DNA from: Hydnum rufescens UP504
Taxonomy: Eukaryota; Basidiomycota; Agaricomycetes; Cantharellales; Hydnaceae
Length of the DNA stretch: 64,000 nucleotides
Reading direction: 5' to 3'
Assembly: GCA_014904985.1 (NCBI GenBank)
Contig: MU128949.1
Span: 219,323-283,322, forward strand
The notes under the pieces were generated by a model. It did not search any database. It saw only the letters and a list, made by a program, of their open reading frames with translations, and was not told where the DNA came from. The position numbers and the translations under genes were made by a program. How positions within the stretch are numbered: position 1 is the first letter of the stretch; each line of letters starts with the position of its first letter. Positions 23,515 to 36,219 of this stretch are shown here, one piece after another.

Positions 23515-25358
23515 TCAAAGAAACTCCTCAATAGCGGCCATATACTCCTGCTTCTCCTCGAATCCAGCATCGAGCCCACCATCGTCTCCTGAAAGATAAC
23601 CCGGCTCCTCCCATGTGGTCTCTGCCTCATCGGGATCTGACCGTCGTTCGTTCAGCTCATGAAATCTATAAGGTGTCGGCTCCTCGTCGGGAACGCAAAC
23701 GAAATCCTGGACAAAATCCTCAAAAGATCCAACTTCATAGAGGAGTGAGTCGAGCTTGAGGCATTCAAGTCCTTTGGAATCGTCCCGCAGTTGCCAACGG
23801 TCTGATTGGACATCATACCAATGAACCTTGGATCTAAAGATGAGGAAATCCAGCAATTCGTCATGGAATTCATCAAGAGGTGCCTCATCACGATCGTCGA
23901 GTAGCTGATGGAATGCCAAGTGTCGGAGATGAGGGAGGTAGATATTCTCAGATGAAACCAACGCTTCCTTGGTGTGCGGGAGACGTAACGCGTTGAGAAT
24001 TTTATTGCGATAGAGTAGTTCATACGAATCGTCAGGTCCCGAATAAGAGGAGACGACCGGAACTAAGAGCAAGTGTGCAACATCAGCCAGTCAGCCAACG
24101 ATGAATGTGTGCAGCGATCGACTAAGACTCACAAATGCCATAACCATGGGAGTAATTTCACACGCATACCGTTCACTGCAGTTTGGTAGATATAGATCCA
24201 AGGAGAGGAGAGCAGGCGCTTTCAGCTCCCGGATCATGTAACGAAAGAATCTTCTCCCGTTCCCATTCCCCAATACCAGGCTACGAAGATGGGTTCTGGC
24301 AGGAATTGCAGGTCCGCCTCCGGTCGCCTCGCTGCGACGATAGCGAAGACGGGACAAGATGAGGCACTCGAGTCTATCACTACTTCCAAAGATGCGGACC
24401 CAGAAGCGAGGATCATTCTCCTCTGGGATGCCGGAGAGTCTCAAGGTCACCACGTTGTCGACCGCGAGATGCAGGGCCTTCACCTCCACATCTCGCAAGA
24501 TGAGGTGGCGTAATGCCGAGGCAGATTCTGGACGCTCCCCAAAGTTCGTAATCATATTATAGGGCCCATACGTGAAGGACAGTAGCGTTAACGACTCCAG
24601 GGATTTGAGGTCTATGGAGCGCATTAGGCGACCAAGAAATTCTTCGGCGATGCGGCGTCCGCAGCTCCTTAGAGAAAGAGAACGCCATCTTGAGGAATGC
24701 AGAAACAAATCTTGGTCTCCGAACACGTCGCCAGATTGGATTGGTACCCATCTTTCTGGACGATGGTCATCGATGGTGAGATAAACATCTAATGGACGAG
24801 TCCCCGAGCGTTCTAGCCATAGGGCGCGCTGTTTCGCGTTCCATTCAACATGCATGCGAGCCCACAGTTGCGTCAGATTGAGGGCCATGGCTCTCCATAG
24901 TTGAGACACCTGTTGCATAGGAAGGATGGCCGATGGCATTACAATTTCCTGACGATGCGAGTCGAAGAGAATAGGGCGCAAACCTGAGATATGCTGAATA
25001 GAATTTCGGTAGGATCCTTTGCCTCCTCAAGCGCAGAGGAGTACGTAACGAGTAGTATCTTAGCAATAATCTCATTTGGACATGTTGAAATGGGTGCGAC
25101 GCGGACACGCAATAATGCCAGTTCTTCCTCTGCGACGAGTTTCGTCTGGCGTATCTGGGCTTCTGCTTCTTCGAGGGCGGCAATGTGGGCGCTGAGACGG
25201 TGAATTGCTGATTTCGTGCGGGGATCTCTTCGAATGGCTCCTGGTGTGGTTGAAACGAAGGTGACTGATGGGTGCTGCTTACAATCTTCGCATGATTCGA
25301 TACGCTGGGACGTAATGGCCTTGTAATCTGGAGTGTCGCCCAGGACACCGTGCGACAT
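23515..25358 (-). CDS. F-box protein with leucine-rich-repeat-like C-terminus
   Basis: Likely substrate receptor of an SCF ubiquitin ligase. Exon 1 (25358-24984) encodes a coiled-coil-like segment (IAALEEAEAQIRQTKLVAEE) and an F-box start (APISTCPNEIIAKILL). A 74-nt intron (24983-24910) ends and exon 2 continues with VSQLWRAMALNLTQLWARMH, the normal end of an F-box. Residues further on (LESLTLLSF, LRHLILRDV, LECLILSRL, LRSLVLGN) repeat Leu at LRR-like spacing. Exon 3 (from about 24062) ends in an acidic tail with the stop at 23515. The exon 2/3 border does not keep frame with the obvious GTGAGT donor; a weaker donor (GTCGAT) at 24114 would. The family is expanded in many Agaricomycetes and is duplicated nearby here. 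Confidence 0.7.
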
Positions 25359-25449
25359 GACTCAAGGACGAAGTTACAGTAAGTTCAAATCACGTGACGG
25401 AACGGCCAGCAAGCATCGGCAGGACAAGAGCGAAGAAAACCAGGTAGTT

Positions 25450-25760
25450 GCCGTCTAGGTCAGGCGTCGTGGGCTCAGAAGAATTGAGTAGACACTGGAT
25501 TATAGGTTCTAGGATGATTCACACCGCATCTTTGGACCACCGCCCAGGTTTGACTGTGGGGTTTGATTCCATGTGAATCATGCAGTTAAGCTTGCAGATA
25601 GGGCAGGATCAGTGGTAAGGACTGGTACTGGCAGCGGTCATGTTCCTGTAAGATCTCCGCTCGTCGTCTCAATCAGGGAAAATTGCGGTCGCCGACAGCA
25701 ATGCAGTCACATGTTCGTGGAATCTATATCTATAACACTTACTGTACGGAGTGGAATAGT
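25450..25760 (+). repeat. F-box upstream module, copy C
   Basis: GTCAGGCGTCGTGGGCTCAG, ACACTGGATTATAGGTTC and GCGGTCATGTTCCTG parallel copies A and B. It lies directly upstream of the complete F-box gene and probably includes its promoter. Confidence 0.65.
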
Positions 25761-26043
25761 GGTATGTTCAATGTACTGACTTCCTCTATGAGGCCGGGTC
25801 CTCCATCGAAGTCGAGGCCTTGACTGGACATACCTTTCAATTGTTATCAAGGCAGCAGGGCTCATGAATGCCGATTTGACTTTCTGTTTCCACTTCGTAG
25901 AGTAAGTGGGCTTGCTGAATCAGATCATGCGCATTCAGAGAAAGTAGCTAGAATACCAGGACAGAATAGCTATCTTTGTTAACCAGGCAATGACATTATA
26001 CGCTATCCTCATGCAGTACACAGTACCAGCAGCGGATAACGAG
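25761..26043. other. No gene recognised
   Basis: Short intergenic stretch before the peptidase relic. Confidence 0.4.
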
Positions 26044-26075
26044 CTTTAGAGTCGGGGATTGCCGCTTGTCGCCAA
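26044..26075 (+). repeat. Dispersed repeat family, copy 5
   Basis: TTTAGAGTCGGGGATTGCCG then CTTGTCGCC. It sits exactly where homology to the peptidase pseudogene ends. Confidence 0.6.
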
Positions 26076-26766
26076 TTAGCCTTATTTGCTACGTTACCCG
26101 CGACGAAGACGTCCCGCCGCACCCGTTCATCGGTACAATATCGAAGAAGTATCTGTGCTTCCCATGAACTGCCCTGCACCCAGACTTTCCCACTGAATCG
26201 GGACTGCGTGGCGAGAGCACATGCCACAGATCTCAGAGAGGATGGATTATCTAAGAAGCGGTATGGACAACTCGACGACACCTTTTGGGCCAGTCCCAAA
26301 CGTTAAGAATTGACGTCCAAGAGAAATAATTCATCGGAGAGGGAAACAGATTGTTCTCGCTGTAGTGGGGGAAGATCGATCCCGGAGGGTTCAAAGTCTC
26401 GAAGGAATATGACGGCCACGCCATGTTCTTCTGCCGAGAAATCAACAACCATTGCCTTATCATCCATCACAGTGCGCAGTACCTTGTCAATACAAGGTAA
26501 GTAGAATGTCCACCTAGGTGCTCTACACCGTTCCTATAGCCTTGTATGTGTGTTGAGCACGTTCACTTCAGAGCAAAGCATCTCGTACGCTTTGTTAGAC
26601 GCCTCCACCCATTGTGGATGGGCATGAGCATGCGGGACAAGCTCAGCCATGCCAATGACTCCGCAAAGAACATCGCTGAGGTGGTCAAAATTCCCCGCCA
26701 CATTTCACATTTCTTGGGGTCTACAATCGCGTGCGTCTGAGATACGGACGACAATCGCCATTGCAC
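26046..26766 (-). pseudogene. Mitochondrial intermediate peptidase (Oct1/MIP, M3 family) fragment
   Basis: Minus-strand frames give consecutive pieces of the N-terminal half of [23 protein letters not shown], then [48 protein letters not shown] and GSSWEAQILLRYCTDERVRR. The pieces lie in different frames, with a frameshift near 26317 (between FLL and GRQFL), another between ELSIPLL and LDNPSSLRS, and an in-frame stop after NTHTRL. The HEXXH zinc site of the real enzyme is absent because the sequence stops at a dispersed repeat copy at 26044-26075. The real enzyme trims octapeptides from mitochondrial precursors; this copy cannot. Confidence 0.7.
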
Positions 26767-27405
26767 GCCTTATAGTGGCTTGTGTCAAACTTCTAAAATA
26801 TTCAGGACTAGGCGTGTGTACATGAAGAGTCTAGTAGGATTTAAGAAGCGCGATGAAGATGGCAATGTTGAGCTTGGGTTATCAAATAGCATTTAGAATT
26901 CCGATTCGTATCTTGTTATGTGAGGAGACTTTGGAGCCGCAGTTGCGGTTGCGGTTGCAACTGAGGTCGCAGTGCGGTTCCCCAGACTTGTTGTTGGCCT
27001 TGTTCCTGACAACAACAAATATGCACCTCGTAGTGGTTTTTCTTGTGACCAGGGTTGCAAAAAAAATTACATAATATAATTATGTAATTTTGGATCGATG
27101 GAAAGTTCCAAGGTGCAGGAGATCTCCGGTTCAATTCAGTTTTCTGGCAGTTACCGCTCTGCCATTCGAGAGTGAGGAACTCTTGTTTATATACATGTAG
27201 GCTCCCATAGAGGGGCTAAGAGCGGCTCAAATACATGACGGATTAGTACCTGGGAATTAATCTGAAGTTGGGCGGGTCGGGAGTTCGGTCAGGTCCGACC
27301 ATTGTCCCGCTTGCCCATTCAAAACCCGCACCTCAGTCCTGGAATCTATTTGATATTATTCTTTTAAAAAGGATGGAAACGGCTCTGGCCCCCTAGAACT
27401 GCATC
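26767..27405. other. Intergenic and promoter side of ligase copy 1
   Basis: No gene recognised. The last 130 bases (from about 27280) resemble the sequence just upstream of ligase copy 2 (GTCCGACCATTGTCCCGC / GCCCGACCGTTGTCCCGC), so the duplicated unit includes the promoter. Confidence 0.6.
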
Positions 27406-30400
27406 ATGATCTTTACCTCCGAAGATCCCCCCATCCCTGAGAGCTCGCTGAGAGACGACCTCAGCCTCTCCCAATTCATCCTTGACACTCACCACCACCT
27501 TAAGCCCCAGCGTGGATATAATCGCCCCTGGTTCATCGATGTATGCTTTGTGTCACCACCATCATAATCACACTCATTCTCACATTACTGTAATTATTAC
27601 AGTACGCCACCGGCCGTCAATACGACTTTGAGGAGTGCCGCTCTCGCACGTTTGGTCTCGCAAATGCACTAGCCGGTCTCTACAACATCAGTGCGTACCA
27701 TCTCTGTGTGCTGAAGAGGCGATTCTCATCTCAATGCCTTATTTGAGCAGAGGAAGATGATGTTGGTGCGAACCATCCGCATCAATTCATCATGTGGTAT
27801 ATCTGATTTGTTATTCTAGTTGTGATATTGAGCCCAAATGACATCGGTACTACTTTATCAATTGAGACCCACAGGCATGCTGCTTAACAACCATTCTGTA
27901 GATTATCCCATCGCTGTCTGGGCCATCCACCGACTAGGTGCCATCGTATCGTGCGTTTTTTCTTCATAACAGGGAACCATCCTTCGGTCTGATGATAATA
28001 TCTACCTCTTGCTTTATTTTCAGCGGAGGGAATCCATCTTACACGGTCTCCGAGCTTGGTACAGAGTTCTTTGCACTAACCTAAAATGGACAGCGCTAAT
28101 GATCCACTATCGTAGGTTATCAGTTGACGACGACAAAGGCAACCCTCATTATTGCCCACTCAGCATGTCTTTCTGTGGCCCAGGAAACAGCTCGAAAGAT
28201 CCAGTTTCCTCAGGATCGCATCGTTTGCCTGGAACCCCCGAGCGTTCCATTCCATCATCAATGTGCCGAATTTAACGCAAAGAAGCTCACATCCTCTAGA
28301 ACATCGCCACGCGCCATCGTTACTGTCGAGAACCTTATCGAGCGTGGTCTCTCGGACTTAAATATCACTGGTCCCAAATTCGTCGAGCGTCGTCTTCAAC
28401 CTGGTGAAGGCAAGAGCAAGCTCGCCTTTTTGAGTCTTTCCAGTGGGACAACTGGCAAACCGAAGGTGACAGATTCTCTTAATATTCCCCCCTCATTCCA
28501 AACGAGGCTGACGATCGACATGCCATAGGCCGTGGCCATCTCCCACTATGCACCCATTTCCAATCTCATCCAAGCGGCCGTATATTGGCGCCTGAATGAC
28601 CCCACTGTGCCTTTCGAAGAGAGGCGTTGTCGAGATGGAGACGTCAGTCTTGGTGCGCTCCCCATGTTCCGTACGTGTTCCGTCAGTTTTCTGTATTCCG
28701 TCACAAATTAATTCACTTAATCGTAGACATTTATGGCTTGGTTATCGGTGTATGTATCCATCTTTCTTAATTTTACTTACCACTCATGTACAACCACATT
28801 TCACAGCTCCACTTCAGTGTTTTCATGGGGGCAAGTTGCCAATCCAACCAGGTGGCCCAGTTCTAATGTTCACTTGGGAATTCTCAGGCGCCTTTAGTAG
28901 TCCTCCCAAAGTACACATTCCATGACTTCCTGACGAGCATGGTGCAATATCGAATCACTCATCTCTGGTTCGTCGATTCCATTTACCCTTTGATCCCTGC
29001 TCATCCCACTTGATATCTGTGATAGGGTCGTCCCCCCACAAATGATAGCCCTCATCAAAGTAAGTGGATGTGGGCAATGGATCCGGCCTGATTTTCATGG
29101 TCGTTTTTGGAACCGAAGCATCCGGATACGAAGAAATATGACCTCAGCCACGTACGATGCGTGATGGCAGGGGCTGCACCGGTATCGGGTACATTGGAGT
29201 TGGAGCTGCGGAAAGTGCTTCCCGGAGCGTCCATCGGGCAAGGATTTGGAATGACAGGTACGATCGACTGAGTGTCTCATGTCTTATCTAACCCATGCAT
29301 GGCTTTCTGAATCGACAGAAACGGGTACGTGCATGGCGATTGGATTACCAAGTTCTATTCTGATTGATTTTGCAATGGTTTAATCGATTCATTAGCTGCA
29401 ATGCTCTGCACTGTGCGCCCAGTCTTTTCTGCCACGCCCAATTGATCATTCTCAAAACCCCCCTATTCCTCTAGTGGCCGAGTCACGCCCGGCAAGGAAC
29501 GCCAGGCAGTGCTGGGCGCCTTATCACCAACGTGGAGGCCAAGGTGGTCAAAGACGATGGAACGCTCGCTGGCTACGATGAATCTGGCGAGCTACTGGTT
29601 CGGAGTCCATCTGTAGCCTTGCGCTATGAGAATGATCCTCAGGCGTGAGTTCCTTTGATCTCAGGCATTCGGGTACGAGTGGATCTGATGTCTCACTGGC
29701 GTATGATAATGTGGTCAGGACGAAGGAAACATTCCGGGACGGATGGTTACGTACGGGCGATGAAGTGATGTTCAACAAGAGCGGGGATATGTTTATAGTG
29801 GATCGAACGAAGGCACGCCAGTCGCCTTCAATATCACGCTATTGATTGTGCTTGGTATTGACATGATCGGTGCACCATTGGATAGGAAATCTTCAAAGTG
29901 CGGGGATACCAGGTGGCGCCAGCTGAACTCGAGGTGTGTTTTCATGCAGACTTGTAATCTGCCTATACGTGATGAGTTAACGACTCTGCTCCGCGTGTGT
30001 TCTAACCATAGGGACATCTTCTTGCACACCCTGCTGTTACGGACGCAGGGGTGATTGGAGTGCCAGACGAGTACAGCGGGGATATCCCCTTCGCATTTGT
30101 AGTACTGGGGCAGGACGCCGCGGGGCAAGCTGCGAAAGATGAACAAGAGCGGGAACACTTGCGTCAGTCGATCGCCAAGGTGAGTGCGAGGCTCTTAATG
30201 GCGACGTTTCTTGTGCGGGCTAGGTGACACAAGGGCACCCAATAGCACGTGTCGGATCATAAGGTGAGGTACAAATGGCTGGATGGCGGCATCGAATTCG
30301 TGGACGCTATTCCGAAGAACCCTTCCGTGAGTTCCATTGTTGGTGTGTTGTCTTGTGTTTGTGGACTCATCAATGTCTTGCCTTCTGTTCTTGCCTTTGT

Positions 30401-30574
30401 TCGTTTGTGCACGACTTAGGGTAAGATCTTGGTAAGCTTTCCTCACTCAGTCAGGTATTGGCACGTTCATTATGATGCTTATTTTTCATATCGGCCCCCC
30501 AGCGACGAGTGTTGCGAGATCAAGTCAAAAATCGCAAGTCAGCTAAATTCGTGCCCCCACCCCCCAAATTATAG
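27406..30574 (+). CDS. 4-coumarate-CoA-ligase-like acyl-CoA synthetase, copy 1
   Basis: ANL-superfamily enzyme that activates a carboxylic acid to acyl-AMP and then to a CoA thioester. Start ATG 27406 ([18 protein letters not shown]). After splicing the motifs appear in order: [53 protein letters not shown]-loop [36 protein letters not shown] (A5), [33 protein letters not shown], and PKNPSGKILRR with the catalytic Lys. All core residues are present. Many small exons occur: a 6-nt exon at 29319-29324 completes GMTET and a 12-nt exon at 30420-30431 carries GKIL. Two introns begin with GC (28831, 29813). The protein ends in PKL, a possible weak peroxisomal signal. The substrate cannot be deduced. 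Confidence 0.82.
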
Positions 30575-30679
30575 TCATGATGTGCATAATAATTCTTTCT
30601 TCGTCCCCCAATTTTGAAATAATTTTCGGAAGGCATGCTTCAAACTCTTTCGTGTACGTGAACTGCGCCCACTTCGGGC

Positions 30680-32850
30680 GGCGCCCGAGCACAACCTGAA
30701 TTATTGGCGGTAATGTACTGTGAAGCGGGGGAATTTCTGAAGCAAAGCGGGCACCATGCTTGCTAAGCAGCTTTATTACTCGTCTGGTTTCCCCAGAACG
30801 AGCGAAACCTGGGATTCGCAAGTGGGACCGCACGTGTACGCCATTCCTCGTCCTTCATGGATTGATAGTCAAGTGGCTGGGCCTGCTATGAGACTGGCGA
30901 ATGCGGACGAATTCGGCGCTGCCCAAACCATCACTACATTACTGGGTAAGGTATCAAGAGATCTGCCTTGACTCTTGAGGGACTTCGCCTGGCTGAACAC
31001 CTGCCACACCGAATTGCGCCAGGCGTGATTCCTTTATATCATGGAATGCAGGACTTGTGTGAAGAAGTGTAATATTACGTGTTTGTGTGTCCTTGGGGTA
31101 TGTCACAGAGCCCCGTACCGGGGGGGGGGTCGATAATCGTGTATTGATTGACGAGCTGTAGCCTAAGAAACTCCGCGCAGCACACGCCACTGCTGATCTA
31201 CTACGGAGCAGGGTGTTTTGTTTATTGGCAGTGCAGTAGATAGATGTTCTTTCCCTATCCCGCATGATTTATCGACGTTGGGATATGCTGCGTAGTACGC
31301 CAGTCGCATGTAAGACCCCGGGAGCCTGTGCATTCGACCTTCCTTACTGGATGAAGCACCATCCCACTTCCAGAGACGGGAGGTGAGATAGCCAATTCGC
31401 CTGCGAAGCCAGGAAACGCAGGCCTGGGTGCCTAGCCAGAACGTTCCGCGACGTCTCGAAAATAGTACTGGTGCCAGCATTCGGAATGCCCTCCGTTACG
31501 ACCCTGTCGAGATGCTTGAATTGAAGCGCATTCCCATATCCCACTCTTGCTCGGAAACTCGTACTTACCGGTGTAACCGGTGAATCTCACTGTACTGATT
31601 GTTCAGCGCATGAAATGACGCAACGGAAGCGCTGCAAATGGTGAAATTAATGTTCAAGAAGAGTTTGTAACCAATAATATTATGGTTGACCTGGACAACA
31701 AGAATGATACTTTACATGTGCGTTTCCTAATGAAGAAGAAGGCATTGACTTAGGTCTAGGGAGATCAACGATGGTGTTACATGAACATTATGAATCTCCA
31801 TAATTAGATAAGTGGAGTTGTGGCCCAAGTCGACTCCAAGTGTGAATCGAGTCCCAAATTCGACTTGATTTCGGTGATAAGCCTAGTCTTTGGGAAGTCC
31901 CGCGGAGTCACCCCAAGTCGAGGCAAGTCGAGCTGCGGTAACACTAACGTGGTCTGATTACGAGACCAAGAACACGCGATAGCCGAAGAAGTAAACCGCC
32001 GCAGGCAACATTGGCGGGAACGGTGCCGAAAGATCCGAACTTCGGGGCGCGAATGATTAGGCTGTCACAGCGCGCCCTATAGGCTATTGTATTTCGTGTA
32101 TATGGACAGTACTCTTACGGCCACCCGGCCCAACAGAGACATTGCGCCACCGGTAACGAAAATTTCTCACCGCAGTCTAAAAGAGGATAGTAGTAGTTGC
32201 CAAGTTGCAGACCAAGAATGGGGTGAAAAGATTGCTGTAAGCTTTCCCAATGTCGAGTCGCGGGTGCGGAAGCAAAAGTGGTCACGATGAACCAACCCAA
32301 GCAAGTATCAACAAGGCGCCCTCCTTCGACCCTCTGCGAGAGAGATGCATCTGCCCATATTTATGGGTATCCACCAGGAAATACCAGTTTATCTCCAGCG
32401 AAGTGGCGAGCTTGCACAAGGAAATTCCCACCGAGACCGATATCGAACCCTAATCGAACCCGATCAGGTGCAAAACCCGCTCGAAGCCATTGTCAAAGAC
32501 GGGAAAAAATAAGAAGGCGAGTTATGACACGTCTCAGCTAAAGAAGATTTTCTCATCCTTTGGTTTTCAGATTGTAGTACGATCATGTCCCACACAATTC
32601 TCCAACCCGTTTATGGCTTTATACAGCAGGCCGGAGAAGATGGGACGACCACTCTCAATCTCCTACAAAGTCATTCTTTGGATCCTTTTTTACTATGGAA
32701 TTTCTATCTAATATGACGCTCAGACAACCAAATAAATCCATCATAACAGGGAGCGTCGCTTTGCGGCCCACCTTGTCTAAGAAAACGGCTCTAAGCTTAC
32801 CCGAGGGTATGTGTTACGACATAGGAAGGTGTGGTGAGGGTTCGGTAGGC
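30680..32850. other. Spacer between the ligase copies, no gene recognised
   Basis: Contains short frames without domains and a stretch (about 31815-31960) with repeated AAGTCGA-type strings. Homology of the 3' flank to copy 2 fades by about 30680. Confidence 0.5.
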
Positions 32851-32964
32851 CCGACCGTTGTCCCGCCTGCCCATTCAAATTCCGTTCCTCGTTCCCAGAT
32901 TCTTCATTGGATACTATCCAGTTTAAAAAGGATGCGGGCTCTGGCCCTCTTCCCGTAGTTCACC

Positions 32965-35900
32965 ATGATATTCACCTCCGAGGGTCCTCCTATTCCTGAG
33001 AGTTCGCTGAGAGACGACCTCACCCTCCCCCAATTCATCCTTGATGCCCACCACCACCTTAGGCCCCAGCGCGGTTACAACCGCCCCTGGTTCATCGATG
33101 TACTCTTTGTGTCACCGCTATCGTCACACCCATTCTCATATTAATTATTACAGTACGCCACTGGCCGTCAATACGACCTTGAGGAGTGCCGCTCTCGCAC
33201 GTTTGGTCTCGCCAATGCATTAGCCGGTCTGTACAACATCAGTGCGTACCATCTCTGCGTCGAAGGGTCGATTTGATTTCAATGCCCTATCTGAGCAGAG
33301 GAAGACGATGTCGGTACGAGGCATCCACCTCGGTCTATCAAGTGATATGTCTTATTTGTTACTCTAGTTGTGATATTCAGCCCAAATGACATCGGTACTG
33401 CTTTATCAATGCTGAGAACCATAAGAGGCATGTTGCTCAACAATCATTCTGTAGATTATCCCATCGCCATTTGGGCTGTCCACCGACTGGGTGCCATTGT
33501 ATCGTGCGTTCTTTCCTTTGTGAAAACGAACCATCCTTCGGTCTGATGACAATATGTGCCTCTTGCTTTTTTTTCAGCGGAGGGAATCCATCTTACACGG
33601 TCTCCGAGCTTGGTGCAGAATTTTTTGCACCGGCCCAAAATGGACAGCGCTAATGGTTAACTATCACAGGTTATCAATTGATGGCGACGAAGGCAACCCT
33701 CATTATTGCCCACTCAGCATGTCTTTCTGTGGCCCAGGAAACCGCTCGAAAGATCCAGTTCCCTCAGGACCGCATAATTTGCCTGGAGCCTCCAAACGTT
33801 TCATTCCATCGTCAATCTGCCGAGTTTAACGCAAAGAAGCTCATATCCGAAAAAACATCGCCACGCGCCGTCATTACTGTAGAGCACCTTATCGAGCGCG
33901 GTCTCTCTGACTTAAATATCGCTGGTCCCAAATTCGTCGAGCGCCGTCTTCAACCCGGCGAAGGCAAGACCAAGGTTGCATTCTTGAGTCTCTCCAGTGG
34001 GACAACTGGCAAACCGAAGGTGACAGACTCTTAAAATATTTGTTCCTGGTTCCAAGCGAACGACATGCCCATAGGCAGTGGCCATCTCCCACTATGCACC
34101 CATTTCCAATCTCATCCAAATGGGGGCATACTGGCGTCTCAATGATCCTACTGTACCGTTCGAAGAGAGGCGTTGTCGAGATGGGGACGTCAGTCTTGGC
34201 GTGCTCCCCATGTTCCGTACGTGTTCCGTGTGTTCTCTGCATTTTCGTCACGCATTAAATCGCCCGATGATAGATATTTATGGCTGGGTGATCGTTGTAT
34301 GTACCCATCTTCCTTAATTTTCACTTGCCACTCAGCACATTTTCCAGCTTCACTTCAGCATTTTCATGGGGGCAAGTTACCAATTGAACCAGGCGGCTCA
34401 GTTCTTAATCTCCGGCTTCCAATTCTCAGGCCCCTTTGGTAGTCCTCCCAAAGTACACATTCCATGACTTCCTGTCGAGCATTACGCGATATCGAATCAC
34501 TCACCTCTGGTTCGTCGATTTCATTTACCCTTTGACCCCCACTCATCTCACTTGATATGTGTGATAGGCTGGTTCCCCCACAAATGATAGCTCTGATTAA
34601 AGTAAGTGAGACTGTAGGCAATGGATTGAGTGATTTTCAAGGTCGTTCTTCGAACCGAAGCATCCGGATACGAAGAAATATGACCTTAGCCACGTACGAT
34701 GCGTGGTGGGAGGGGCTGCACCGGTGTCGAGTACATTAGAGTTGGAGTTGCGGAAAGTACTTCCCGGAGCGTCCACCGGGCAAGGATTTGGAATGACAGG
34801 TATGATCAATTGAATGCCTGATACGTGTTACAGTAACAGAAACCATGCATAACTTCTGAATCGACAGAAACAGGTACGCGCTTGCATGGCACTTGGACTC
34901 CAAATTCAATTCTGATCGATTCTGCAATGGTTTACTCGATTCATTAGCACTGCTCCTCACTGTACGCCCTGTCTCTTCTGCCATGCCGTATTGCTGATTC
35001 TCAAAATTCCCCTATTCCCCTAGTGGCCGAGTCATATCCGGAACGGAACGCTGGGCAGTGCTGGGCGCCTTATCACCAACGTGGAAGCCAAGGTGGTTAA
35101 AGAGGATGGAACGCTCAGTGGGTATGATGAACCTGGCGAGCTCCTCGTCCGGAGTCCATCTTTAGCCTTGCGCTATGAGAACAACCCACAGGCGTGAGTC
35201 CCCCCGATCCCAGGTACCCATATACGAATCGATCCGATGTCTCACTGAGCGGCGATAATTTGGTCAGGACGAAGGAAACATTCCAGGACGGGTGGTTACG
35301 TACGGGTGATGAAGTGATGTTCAACAGGAGCGGGGATATATTTATTATGGATCGAACAAAGGCACGCCAGAGGGCTCTTACGCCACACTGTTGATCGTGA
35401 TTGGTATTTACATGATCACTGGGCCTTCCGATAGGAAATCTTCAAAGTGCGGGGATACCAGGTGGCGCCAGCTGAACTCGAGGTGGGTTTTCATGCGGAC
35501 CTGGGATCTACCCATACGTGATGAGTTGACGACTCTGCTCCGTGTGAGCGTTTCCAATCACAGGGACATCTTCTTGGACACCCTGCTGTCACAGACGCGG
35601 GGGTTATTGGAGTGCCAGACGAGTACAGCGGGGATCTCCCATTCGCATTTGTAGTATTGGAGCAGGGCGCCGCCGAGCGAGCTGCGAAAGATGGACAGGA
35701 GCGGGAAGACCTGCGGCAGTCGATTGCCAAGGTGAGTGCGACGTTCTTGACCGCGGCGTTTCTGGTGCGGGTTGGGTGATATCAAGGGCACCCCGTAGCA
35801 CGTGTCGGATCATAAGGTGAGGTACAAGTGGCTGGACGGCGGCATAGAATTCCTGGATGCTATTCCGAAGAACCCTTCTGTGAGTTCCATTGTGGGCTTG

Positions 35901-36119
35901 GTTTGGTTTGGTTTGGTTTTGGTTGTGCCAATAAATGACCTGTCTTCTGTTCGTTTGTGCATGATTTAGGGAAAGGTCTTGGTAAGCTTTCCCCATTCGG
36001 GTGTTGGCTCGTTCTCTATGATGCTTATACTTTCCATCCACACCCAGCGACGCGTGCTGCGAGATCAAGTCAAAAATCGCAAATCAAGTAAATTCGCGGC
36101 ACCGTCCCCCAAATTGTAG
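32965..36119 (+). CDS. 4-coumarate-CoA-ligase-like acyl-CoA synthetase, copy 2
   Basis: Head-to-tail paralogue of the gene at 27406, with the same exon plan and closely similar sequence. Start ATG 32965 ([18 protein letters not shown]). It keeps the P-loop [52 protein letters not shown] and NPSGKVLRR. The 6-nt exon is at 34868-34873 and the 12-nt exon at 35970-35981. The GC-start introns are conserved (34372-34429 and 35362-35434). The last residues are again PKL. No stop or frameshift was found in the exons, so both copies look functional. Similarity extends about 100 bp into both flanks, which suggests a tandem duplication of roughly 3.4 kb that includes regulatory DNA. Confidence 0.82.
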
Positions 36120-36219
36120 ACATGATGTGCATAATAATCCTGCCTTCGTTCGACCCCCAATATTGAAATGATTTTCCGGAAGGAACTCTCCACACCCTTT
36201 CTTACAACGTGCCAGCGCA

